Assembly (NCBI GenBank): GCA_015061815.1
Contig: SUVW01000001.1
Span: forward strand, 186,001-250,000
Reading direction: 5' to 3'
Origin: Lentisphaerota bacterium
GTDB taxonomy: Bacteria; Verrucomicrobiota; Lentisphaeria; Victivallales; Victivallaceae
DNA length: 64,000 nucleotides
This document shows, piece after piece, positions 50,921 through 58,373 of the stretch. The notes beneath the pieces were generated by a model. The model ran no database searches. It was not told the DNA's origin and saw only the letters and a list, made by a program, of their open reading frames with translations. The position numbers and the translations under genes were made by a program. How positions within the stretch are numbered: the stretch's first letter is position 1; each line of letters begins with the position of its first letter.

Positions 50921-52179
50921 TGCGGCAGTTTTTTTCAACATCACTTATTATTACGGCGGCAATTTTTGCCGCCGTTTCCCTCTTGGCGGATGACCGGCTG
51001 CTGCTCGCGGCCCGACAGGGGGATGCAGTCAGCCAACTGGCCCTCGGCGGAGAGTTTTTCTACGGAAAAAACCGCAAAGCAAATATTGCTCTGGCGTTAT
51101 ATTGGTTCAGAAAAGCTGCTGACAACGGTCTGCCCGAAGCTCAATACAATTTCGGATTGTGTCTGCTCAAAGGCTGGGGATGTGAAAAAAATCCGGCGGC
51201 AGCATTCCGCTATCTGCAAAAAGCCGTTGACAAACAGGTGGATAAGGCGGCGGTCCATTATGCTGAATTGCTTTTTTCCGGAGTAGATGGCGGAAGTTTC
51301 GGTGATGAACTTCTTGCGCCGGTACCGCCGGATAAAGAAAAAGCTCTGGAAATACTCCGCAAAGCTTCTGCCGGTGAAAATGTTCCGGCCATGCTGTTGT
51401 TGGCGCGTTATCTTTTTATGGATGCACCGAAACATGGGAAAGAGTTGTATGAGATGTTGAAAATCTATACCGCCAAATCCCCCGATCCCGATCCGGAAGC
51501 GTTGGTCATCTACGCAGCCTGCATCCGTTCCGGCATCGGCGGGAACATCCCCGATCCGGCCGAAGGAGTAAAAATCCTGCAGCGGGCGGCAGAAAAAAAG
51601 CATCCGGAAGCAATGGCACAGCTGGCGGAAATGATTTTCAACGGATTCGGTACCGTTGCCGACAAGGAACTGGCGGTAAAATTGTGCAATCAGGCAATAG
51701 AACTGGATTCCTCCCGGGCGATGACCGATATGGGACAACTGAAACTGGCGGGATTTCACACTGCCCATGATCCGGATGGAGCATTTATCCTCTTCCGGCG
51801 GGCGGCAGAAAAAAATTATCCCCCGGCTATCCGGAAGCTGGGGGATTGTTATGCGATGGGGATCGGAACGGCGAAAAATCATCCGGAAGCAATGCGCTGT
51901 TATCACCGGGCCGCCGAATCCGGTGACAGTCAGGCGATGTTCCGTCTTGGCGAATGCTACCGCGATGGCGAATATACTCAAGCCGATCCGGCAGCGGCGT
52001 TCCACTTTTTCCAGCTTGCCGCCCGGGCCGGACACCCGGGAGGTCTGCGGGAAACCGGCAAAGCTCTGCTTGACGGCAAGGGAATAAAAGCGGATTTTGC
52101 TCAAGGATTGGAACTGCTCCGGCGCGCTGCCGGAGCCGGTGACAGCCAGGCGGCCTCACTTTTACGCACAATGGAGTGA
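50920..52179 (+). CDS. Exported Sel1-repeat protein
   Basis: A 419-residue protein with a signal peptide (FFSTSLIITAAIFAAVSLLA) and about ten Sel1/TPR-like repeats, for example ALYWFRKAADNGLPEAQYNFGLCLLKGWG and AMRCYHRAAESGDSQAMFRLGECYRDG. Such solenoids bind other proteins in the periplasm. The ATG overlaps the lpxD stop. The last 79 bases are overlapped by the convergent final gene of the phage-like block. Confidence 0.85.
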   Translation: MRQFFSTSLIITAAIFAAVSLLADDRLLLAARQGDAVSQLALGGEFFYGKNRKANIALALYWFRKAADNGLPEAQYNFGLCLLKGWGCEKNPAAAFRYLQKAVDKQVDKAAVHYAELLFSGVDGGSFGDELLAPVPPDKEKALEILRKASAGENVPAMLLLARYLFMDAPKHGKELYEMLKIYTAKSPDPDPEALVIYAACIRSGIGGNIPDPAEGVKILQRAAEKKHPEAMAQLAEMIFNGFGTVADKELAVKLCNQAIELDSSRAMTDMGQLKLAGFHTAHDPDGAFILFRRAAEKNYPPAIRKLGDCYAMGIGTAKNHPEAMRCYHRAAESGDSQAMFRLGECYRDGEYTQADPAAAFHFFQLAARAGHPGGLRETGKALLDGKGIKADFAQGLELLRRAAGAGDSQAASLLRTME

Positions 52180-52373
52180 TATCCGGCCGGCTTCAATGCT
52201 TCCAGAGCCGGACACTCCCGGCGGACAAGTGAACACTCACTGCGGGTCATCATATTTTCCAATGCGGCACTGATTTTTTCCAGTTTACTGCAAATCCGCA
52301 CAGCCGCGCCGGTCACACTTAAAACGACCGGAATACACAATGCGAAAAGTGCGATCACATTGCCAATGCTCAT
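52101..52373 (-). CDS. Small holin-like membrane protein at the edge of the phage-like block
   Basis: A 90-residue frame with one membrane helix (SIGNVIALFALCIPVVLSVTG), a short helix (RICSKLEKISAALENMM) and two cysteine-containing turns (SECSLVRRECPALEAL). Small proteins of this form sit in phage tail or lysis modules. The final 26 residues (from GYHSIV) come from DNA antisense to the Sel1 gene, so the original stop may have been lost when the block's edge formed. The ATG overlaps the preceding stop (ATGA). Confidence 0.5.
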   Translation of the reverse strand: MSIGNVIALFALCIPVVLSVTGAAVRICSKLEKISAALENMMTRSECSLVRRECPALEALKPAGYHSIVRKSEAAWLSPAPAARRSSSNP

Positions 52374-52723
52374 TTCTGCCACGCGCTCCCGCCGAAAAGA
52401 CGTACTCCCCAGTAGGCTTTCTGACTTTTCCACCAGGACAATCCATCTGCCCGGATCAATTCATAGAATAATTCATCCGCCTCTTTCCGCGTCCACCCCG
52501 GAAGCTCATTCCGGTAGAGATAATCATGAGCCACAGCTCCACGCAAAGTCCGGTGATCGATCTGCGGTGAAACCGTTGACCACAAAAAACGCGGTACACT
52601 GGCTCCATCGCATTGAAATCCTGCCGGAACGACAAATATTTTTCCCCGGAATTTTACTTCCAGCTCTTCACGCAAGGTAATAATGTCGCCATTATCATTT
52701 TCATGATGGATATCGACCAGCAT
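52370..52723 (-). CDS. DUF1353 family phage-associated protein
   Basis: A 117-residue protein with the DUF1353 pattern: FVVPAGFQCDGASVPRFLWSTVSP, then RGAVAHDYLYR and KEADELFYELIRADG. Members are frequent in prophages and are thought to act near the tail or cell wall. AGGAGG precedes the ATG at 52723, four bases after the upstream stop. The frame is open further upstream, but only inside the neighbour. Confidence 0.75.
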   Translation of the reverse strand: MLVDIHHENDNGDIITLREELEVKFRGKIFVVPAGFQCDGASVPRFLWSTVSPQIDHRTLRGAVAHDYLYRNELPGWTRKEADELFYELIRADGLSWWKSQKAYWGVRLFGGSAWQK

Positions 52724-52727
52724 AATA

Positions 52728-53294
52728 TCAATCCTCCTGCCACACGATCTGCGGCAAATTCGCTTTGAATTCCTCCAGAGTCGGTACGGTTTCCCCGGAT
52801 GCGTAACGGTTCTGAATATCCAAACCATACAGCATACACTCATCCACAAACGCCACCCAATCCAGAGCATCCTGTTTCCACCGGGACACGGAGGATTGCA
52901 AATAACAGGATGGTTCGCGGGTGGTGTAGCCGCGCGCCACGCGGGTATCGTGGATATGCTGTTCCAGTACACGGTCATAATCGCTTGCGCTCAATGGTTT
53001 TTCCGGCCGGGTGACACTCCATCCTGCCGGGATGTCTCCCAAAGCGGAAACGGTCATGCTCTCATGATGATTTTTCCACACGGTAACTCCCCGGAAGTCG
53101 GCGATATACTCCCAGTTCTGCCCGTTCCAGATACGGGCATATCCGGACTTTTCGTCCGGGGGAGCAATAAAAGTGGCATTGCGGGGGAGTAAAAATTTTG
53201 TCTGGCCGCTTTTTTGAGATTCCAGAGGGTCAACAAAAGCTTTGTCCGCAAAAAGATATTCCCCGGTAATTCCGTCATAATGAAAAGTTTGCAT
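52728..53294 (-). CDS. Tail-fibre-associated protein, unknown family
   Basis: A 188-residue protein behind the tail collar gene. The first half looks beta-rich (FHYDGITGEYLFADKAFVDPLE; GYARIWNGQNWEYIADFRG), like tail fibre assembly or chaperone proteins whose N-termini read feature/valuation pairs; the second half is helical (RWKQDALDWVAFVDECMLYGLDIQNRYASGE), similar to DUF4376-type segments. Position and shape suggest a fibre chaperone; not proven. Confidence 0.55.
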   Translation of the reverse strand: MQTFHYDGITGEYLFADKAFVDPLESQKSGQTKFLLPRNATFIAPPDEKSGYARIWNGQNWEYIADFRGVTVWKNHHESMTVSALGDIPAGWSVTRPEKPLSASDYDRVLEQHIHDTRVARGYTTREPSCYLQSSVSRWKQDALDWVAFVDECMLYGLDIQNRYASGETVPTLEEFKANLPQIVWQED

Positions 53295-53306
53295 ATAATT
53301 GACTCC

Positions 53307-54512
53307 TTAATATTTTATACAAAAGCAGAGGGTCAAAGCCGGAGGCTGTACCGTATCGGATTTACCATAAATACTGCTGGAGCGCGAAGCATCTAATTTC
53401 AGAGTAACGCCTGCACCGTTCCCTTGATTTGCCGCCGGGGCAACTGCGGTGTCATAATAATCCAAACTGAAAGCTCCGCTTGCCGTCTTCTGATCAGTAA
53501 AGGTATAAATACGGTAAAAATCTCCCGTAATATTCGGCAATCCGGGAACTTTCACCACTCCGGCGACCGTTCCGCCCTCGGGGAAACGGTCTGTCAAATC
53601 CGGCAGGGCAAAAGTGTTTTCTCCATCACCGGCTCCGTAAGTTTCGCCGATGGCGGCAAATAATGCGGCGTAAGTTTCCCTTGAAATTTCTGCGCCGTTG
53701 CAAATCAGATATCCATCGGGGAGAGTGTTTCCGGCATACATGATGACCGTACCGGGCAAAGCGGCAAAATCCTGGCCGTCAGCACCCGGTTCACCCTGCG
53801 GACCCGGTTCACCCTGCGGGCCTTGCGGGCCGGGCAATCCGTCAGCCCCTCTGGGGATGTCGAATGCTTCAGAGGGGATACCGCTGCTGCCGTGTTTTGC
53901 CCGCATGTAATTGTCATCATCGCGTAAATCATCATGCCATGAGATACCGTCAGAGGAAAATTCAAAAAACATCTTGCGGGAAATTGCCGCTTCCACTTGT
54001 ACTGCAGTATAATATGCCGGTTCCGGAACAACACTCTCATTACCGTTGCCGAAATAAACACGGCTGCGGATCGACAGTTTGAATTGCCAGGCAAAAACAG
54101 TATTTCCATTCTCATCAAAACCGCCGAGTTCGCAAAACAATTCTGCGGCATCTTTGCCTTTCAATGCCTCAACTATCCGATCTCCGGCATATCCGTTCAA
54201 GGGTACCTGCATCACACTGCGCCCGTTGTCATCACGCCCCAGTGTCACTCCGGAAAATATCAGCAGCGGCGGATCATCACTGTTGCCGCAGGTCGTATCC
54301 AAAGCAAAATAATAACTGCCGCCGGTCAACTCTGCGATCGGATAATCCGGCAGAACTGCGCTCTCAACAGCACTGTCAGAACGCAATTCGAACTCCAGAA
54401 CACCTCCGGCTCCAAGCATCAATTCCAGAGTGACGCCGGTGGATGAACCATATTCATCACAAAGGACAGCTCCGGAATTGCCGATTTTCAATATTGCACG
54501 TTTCTTTTCCAT
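53307..54512 (-). CDS. Phage tail fibre protein with collagen-like repeat and tail collar domain
   Basis: A 401-residue protein. Residues 1-220 are an unassigned beta-rich region (ILKIGNSGAVLCDEYGSS). Near 225-250 a short collagen-like stretch of Gly-X-Y triplets (GPQGPQGEPGPQGEPGADG) acts as a trimer stalk. It is followed by a phage tail collar domain: LPDGYLICNGAEISRETYAALFAAIGETYG and FALPDLTDRFPEGG. This is the best evidence that the block derives from a phage tail. The C-terminal 60 residues would form the receptor-binding tip. Confidence 0.85.
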   Translation of the reverse strand: MEKKRAILKIGNSGAVLCDEYGSSTGVTLELMLGAGGVLEFELRSDSAVESAVLPDYPIAELTGGSYYFALDTTCGNSDDPPLLIFSGVTLGRDDNGRSVMQVPLNGYAGDRIVEALKGKDAAELFCELGGFDENGNTVFAWQFKLSIRSRVYFGNGNESVVPEPAYYTAVQVEAAISRKMFFEFSSDGISWHDDLRDDDNYMRAKHGSSGIPSEAFDIPRGADGLPGPQGPQGEPGPQGEPGADGQDFAALPGTVIMYAGNTLPDGYLICNGAEISRETYAALFAAIGETYGAGDGENTFALPDLTDRFPEGGTVAGVVKVPGLPNITGDFYRIYTFTDQKTASGAFSLDYYDTAVAPAANQGNGAGVTLKLDASRSSSIYGKSDTVQPPALTLCFCIKY

Positions 54513-54515
54513 TTT

Positions 54516-55526
54516 TCACTCCAAATATTTATAGTTCAACGCCGGGAAATTCTCTTTTGTCAGTAAAACTTCTGCTGATCTTATTGTCATATCCAGAGAT
54601 TTTCTCATATACTCTTTTTCTTCCTCATCTTCGCTGTTCCATATCTCTGAACGGTAATTTGAAATTTTTGACAGCTCCCAGCAACGATCAGCCTGACCGG
54701 TGGCAAAATCCATCGTGAATTCTTCCGTCCCCAAATCGATCTTTTCCGGGGAATCATCCGTATATCCCCGGGTGTAAACGACTTCAGATCGTGAACGCAA
54801 ACGGCAGCTGCCGGATAATTGAGGCTGATAATAGTAATTGCCGTTACTCCCGGCCCGTTGACCGCCGCCGCGCCATATCCAGCGCAAATTATCTGCTCTT
54901 CCCCGGCCGACAGCATGCTCCCACACCGCCAGAGTCCAGTAGCCGACATTCCCCAGCGAAGAGATTTCCGTTGAAGAAAGATAACCGTTTTCCGCATAAG
55001 TCCCGGATGATCGGTATTGGTAATCACTTCCCCATTGCAGAGCCAAATCGGCATCCACCCCGAATCCGGTCAGAGGATAAGCAGTATCGAATGCCGGACG
55101 CGGATAAAGCACCGCATCATTCACTATTTTGGCGGCGGTCGAAATAAATTGACTTACACTATGCCGTAAAGACGGAAGCGTTTCCGGCAAAAAAAGATAG
55201 GGATAAGGATCGATTTGATACTCCTGCCAGAATTGCTCATCCGGATAACGCAGAGGATTGACTCCGGTCATTGACGTCAAAGCGGCCCATTGACCGAAAT
55301 GATGTACATTAAATGCATTTCGCACCAAATCACCGATCGCTTCGCGCATAGACGGGATCATAGAGCGTATCTCATAGGTGTGACGGTTTACCGGCATAGT
55401 TTCCGGAATGCGCCGGTAAAGATACTTTTTGCCGTGCGAACCGAAAAATTCCAGCCTTTCAGCGACCGCTTCACAGAGCATATTCCATGCCCGGGTGACC
55501 GGGATATTTGCGTTTATGAAACTCAT
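54516..55526 (-). CDS. Phage-like block protein, unknown function (336 aa)
   Basis: Not recognised. Aromatic-rich and likely soluble, with tryptophan- and tyrosine-rich stretches (RYPDEQFWQEYQIDPYPYLF; RWIWRGGGQRAGSNGNYYYQ). No signal peptide or membrane segment. The ATG overlaps the preceding stop (ATGA) and the next gene starts three bases after its stop, so it is made with the tail collar protein. A structural or baseplate role is inferred only from position. Confidence 0.6.
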   Translation of the reverse strand: MSFINANIPVTRAWNMLCEAVAERLEFFGSHGKKYLYRRIPETMPVNRHTYEIRSMIPSMREAIGDLVRNAFNVHHFGQWAALTSMTGVNPLRYPDEQFWQEYQIDPYPYLFLPETLPSLRHSVSQFISTAAKIVNDAVLYPRPAFDTAYPLTGFGVDADLALQWGSDYQYRSSGTYAENGYLSSTEISSLGNVGYWTLAVWEHAVGRGRADNLRWIWRGGGQRAGSNGNYYYQPQLSGSCRLRSRSEVVYTRGYTDDSPEKIDLGTEEFTMDFATGQADRCWELSKISNYRSEIWNSEDEEEKEYMRKSLDMTIRSAEVLLTKENFPALNYKYLE

Positions 55527-56383
55527 TGCAGATACCACTCCTCACCGAATATCATTCTCGAATAATCGCTTTCAAATATCTGGCTGACACTGCCGCCGCG
55601 AAATTTTCCCAACAGTTTAAATAACAGCACTCCGGAAGGCACATCCGTTTCAAATGACCATGAGTAAGTGTTTTTTTCCTCATCCCGGATAAAGCAAATG
55701 TAGAGCAACACCTCCCCCTGTTCCGACAGAGTCAAATCAGTCACCGGGATCGTTTCACACCCCGGAACATCTGTATATCCGCAACAGGCGGAATCCGGTT
55801 CCCTGCCGTTGGTGATGCGCACCGTATTGCGGGAAAGAGCGCGGAGTTTGAATATTCCGTTGTACTCATCGGCGGCGGGGATGGCGGCTGTACCGCCGGA
55901 AAGCAGCATTCCCGGCAAAAGATTGCCGCATCCATCTTCCCGGCAGTTGATCAGCACCCTGGCGGAACCTCCGGCAGCGGAGATCAGTTCTCCGTTGCTG
56001 ACTGTCACAAAAGGGCCTTCTCCGGAAAAATACGCGGGGATCAAACCGGATATGGCCGCGATCCCCATCTGCCCGGGGGCGACATCTTCCAGGGCGATCC
56101 CCCAGGGAAGCGACTCATCGGCGGCGGGGATGCCGCTGACCACATTCTGTCCGTCGAACCAATCCTTTCCCGTTCCGGGAGATACACTGTTGACAGCTAC
56201 CGGTGAAAAAGCCGGAATATTCTGTGAAGACGTGTTGATGAAATTCAACCGGAAATCAGTCGGCGGCGCGGAATTTTCCGCCACCGGCACACCTGCTGAA
56301 CGTAAAAGAGAATTGACGGCGTTGAATCTGGCGGCTGACTCTCCGGTAAACGGTGTTCCGGGGACAGTATCACTGAATAACAT
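55523..56383 (-). CDS. Phage-like block protein, unknown function (286 aa)
   Basis: Not recognised. The middle is glycine-, alanine- and serine-rich and beta-like (GIPAADESLPWGIALEDVAPGQMG; ISGLIPAYFSGEGPFVTVSNGELI), reminiscent of phage surface-decorating or tail proteins with immunoglobulin- or lectin-like folds. AGGAGG lies six bases before the ATG at 56383. The stop overlaps the next gene. Confidence 0.6.
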   Translation of the reverse strand: MLFSDTVPGTPFTGESAARFNAVNSLLRSAGVPVAENSAPPTDFRLNFINTSSQNIPAFSPVAVNSVSPGTGKDWFDGQNVVSGIPAADESLPWGIALEDVAPGQMGIAAISGLIPAYFSGEGPFVTVSNGELISAAGGSARVLINCREDGCGNLLPGMLLSGGTAAIPAADEYNGIFKLRALSRNTVRITNGREPDSACCGYTDVPGCETIPVTDLTLSEQGEVLLYICFIRDEEKNTYSWSFETDVPSGVLLFKLLGKFRGGSVSQIFESDYSRMIFGEEWYLQ

Positions 56384-56393
56384 ATCGTTCCTC

Positions 56394-57230
56394 CTACAGA
56401 TCAAGTACTGCAAATGAAGCGCGTTCATATATCCGGCTGACATGCACCGAATAAATGCCGTTCTGTCCGGGGAGAGCCGACGGGATCGTCCAGAAATGAT
56501 CCCACCCCTCGACGATCCCGGCATCGACACCGCCGGCACTGCGGTGAGTATTGCAGCGGATATTGAAGCGGAAGGTAAGGTCGCACAACTCCCGGCCGCC
56601 ATTCCCGGTAAAGTTGCGGCTGCCGGTCAATCCGAGAAAGAGCACTTCGCCCGGATTCCAATTGGCAAAAGCGGTGGAGTTCACCTTGCCCACCAGATTG
56701 GCAATCTGCCGTAAATAGGCCCGGGAAAGAGCGCGTTCAGCGGGGAAAGTGGCAATACAGCACAAGCTCATTTCCGGAGTATAGCGGATGATCTGGCCGC
56801 TGACCGATGCCACTCCGTATTTACCGTTCCAATCGATCAGTTTTCCGGGATCGGGCAGAGGTGCAGCCGGGTCGGTGGTACGGGAAAAGATGCATTCCAG
56901 GGCCTGTTTGGAATATCCGGCACCGGCGTTGACTTCGATTTTCCACTGCCGGTCACCGGCCTGTTTATCACCGGAATTTTCCGCTGTTTTTTCTCCGTTC
57001 CGCCGGTAATTCACAGCGACTTCCGCCACTCCTCCGGCGGCACGGATCACTTCGGCGGAAACTTTGGGTGCGCCCTCCCATTCTGCCGGAGCGGCGGCAA
57101 AAACTTCGCTTACGGCCCGGTCGACATCTCCGGCATCCGGGAAAGTGGCTACATAATTAACGCTTGCGCGTTCACAACGCCCGAAGCGGTCAAGTTTCCG
57201 TTGTCCGATCACGGATCGTTCTATTTTCAT
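56394..57230 (-). CDS. Phage-like block protein, unknown function (278 aa)
   Basis: Not recognised. Mixed alpha/beta protein starting MKIERSVIGQRKLDRFGRCE, with NAGAGYSKQALECIFSRTTD in the middle and LCDLTFRFNIRCNTHR near the end, possibly a tail tube or baseplate component. GAGGTG lies six bases before the ATG at 57230. It follows a 34-codon gene by ten bases and precedes the 286-residue gene by ten. Confidence 0.6.
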   Translation of the reverse strand: MKIERSVIGQRKLDRFGRCERASVNYVATFPDAGDVDRAVSEVFAAAPAEWEGAPKVSAEVIRAAGGVAEVAVNYRRNGEKTAENSGDKQAGDRQWKIEVNAGAGYSKQALECIFSRTTDPAAPLPDPGKLIDWNGKYGVASVSGQIIRYTPEMSLCCIATFPAERALSRAYLRQIANLVGKVNSTAFANWNPGEVLFLGLTGSRNFTGNGGRELCDLTFRFNIRCNTHRSAGGVDAGIVEGWDHFWTIPSALPGQNGIYSVHVSRIYERASFAVLDL

Positions 57231-57240
57231 ATTTTTCACC

Positions 57241-57345
57241 TCACTTGTACTCCATACGGGCAATAAGTTCATTGAGCAGCTCCAGAATTTCTCCGGTTCT
57301 GCGGTTCAACTCATCCAAAATCTGTTTCAATTCATTGTAACTCAT
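57241..57345 (-). CDS. 34-residue amphipathic peptide heading the phage-like block
   Basis: A very short gene: ATG at 57345 with GGAG seven bases before it, and a TGA at 57241-57243. The peptide reads MSYNELKQILDELNRRTGEI then LELLNELIARMEYK, with leucine/isoleucine every three or four residues, a good coiled coil. Clear ribosome-binding site, tight spacing to the next gene and shared strand support it as real; function unknown. Confidence 0.55.
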   Translation of the reverse strand: MSYNELKQILDELNRRTGEILELLNELIARMEYK

Positions 57346-57463
57346 CTCTGCTCTCCTGCGGTAAAATGGATGGATTCTCTGTTATTGCACCGTAATGTCA
57401 ACATAAAAAAGAGGGTTTTTGCAAATAAGGACTTGAAAAAAACGGTTTGAGGGGTTATTTTAA

Positions 57464-57493
57464 TTGATCGACAATTGTAGATTGTAGTATAAT
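57464..57493 (+). promoter_or_regulatory. Promoter of the rpmH-rnpA-yidD-yidC unit
   Basis: TTGATC and TATAAT with an 18-base spacer, 75 bases before the rpmH ATG. The opposite strand of this gap carries TTGACA (around 57392) as a possible -35 for the phage-like block, with only a weak -10. No DnaA boxes were seen. Confidence 0.65.
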
Positions 57494-57567
57494 GACTGCA
57501 GAATACGGATATCTGCAGCAAATTTTTTCAGTATAGAAAAGTAACACAAAGACAGGATGAAATTAAA

Positions 57568-57702
57568 ATGAAAAGAACTTTTCAGCCCTCGAACCGCCGC
57601 CGCAAACGCCGGATCGGTTTCTTCGCACGTATGGCAACTGCCGCCGGCCGTAATGTTATCAGACGCCGCCGTCAGAAAGGCCGCGCCCGGCTCACTGCCT
57701 GA
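57568..57702 (+). CDS. rpmH: 50S ribosomal protein L34
   Basis: A 44-residue, very basic ribosomal protein: [18 protein letters not shown], then [20 protein letters not shown] and RLTA. This is a full-length L34 with the usual start and end. It begins the conserved rpmH-rnpA-yidD-yidC-jag gene string. In many genomes dnaA lies upstream of rpmH; here the phage-like block does. Confidence 0.97.
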   Translation: MKRTFQPSNRRRKRRIGFFARMATAAGRNVIRRRRQKGRARLTA

Positions 57703-57713
57703 TCCGGTGTAAC

Positions 57714-58127
57714 GTGTCGACCGAGTCTGCCGTCCCGGATTGCTGCCGCGAAGTCCGATTCCGCCTGAAAAAGCGGGAAAAATTGCGTTTCAAAACACAA
57801 TTTGAGCAGATCCGCAGAGATGGGATCAAAGGTGTTGCCCCGGGAATGGTGGCGGTTGTTGCCCCCTCTCCGGAAAACCGTTTGGAGTGCGGTGTTATAT
57901 GCAGCAAAAAATACAGTCTGCTGGCGGTTGTCCGCAACCGGGCACGACGGTTGATGTGGGAGAGCTTCCGGATGTTGAAACCGGGACTCTCCCCGTGTCG
58001 CATATTGCTGATACCGCGCCGGAAAATGCAAAAATACAGCCGGATGGAAGCAACTGCCGAACTTGCCGGGATACTTGCCGAATTGCAAGTGCTTGCAAAA
58101 CAAGACATTCATTCGCCGCAGGAGTAA
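57714..58127 (+). CDS. rnpA: Ribonuclease P protein component
   Basis: A 137-residue protein subunit that helps RNase P RNA mature tRNA 5' ends. FRLKKREKLRFKTQFEQIRRDG is the usual opening, and the conserved RNR motif is in VVRNRARRLMWESFR near residue 75. The start taken is the GTG at 57714, eleven bases after rpmH; its first dozen codons are less certain, since no strong ribosome-binding site is seen. The stop overlaps yidD (TAATG). Confidence 0.93.
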   Translation: MSTESAVPDCCREVRFRLKKREKLRFKTQFEQIRRDGIKGVAPGMVAVVAPSPENRLECGVICSKKYSLLAVVRNRARRLMWESFRMLKPGLSPCRILLIPRRKMQKYSRMEATAELAGILAELQVLAKQDIHSPQE

Positions 58128-58372
58128 TGATTTTTCTCATCCGCATCTATCAAAAGGCGATATCTCCATATCTGCCCTGCCAATGCCGGTTTGAGCCGAG
58201 TTGTTCACATTATGCGGTCGAAGCATTCAAAAAGCGCGGATTCTGGATGGGGACACTGTTGACGATCTGGCGGTTGATGCGCTGTCAGCCATTCGGTAAA
58301 AGCGGTTATGACCCGGTACCGGAAAAAGGCTTCGGCCGGACCGTAAACGCGCAAACCCAGGAAGAGGAATAA
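58127..58372 (+). CDS. yidD: Membrane protein insertion efficiency factor
   Basis: An 81-residue YidD: IRIYQKAISPYLPCQCRFEPSCSHYAVEAF with the conserved cysteines, then GTLLTIWRLMRCQPFGKSGYDPVP. It supports YidC-mediated insertion at the inner membrane. The ATG overlaps the rnpA stop, with GGAG just before. yidC starts two bases after its stop. Confidence 0.95.
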   Translation: MIFLIRIYQKAISPYLPCQCRFEPSCSHYAVEAFKKRGFWMGTLLTIWRLMRCQPFGKSGYDPVPEKGFGRTVNAQTQEEE

Positions 58373-58373
58373 T

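Noticed and set aside
57346-57567. Replication origin upstream of rpmH
   Set aside because: dnaA often lies near rpmH, but this gap shows no cluster of TTATCCACA-type boxes and no dnaA gene; it reads as two promoters only.
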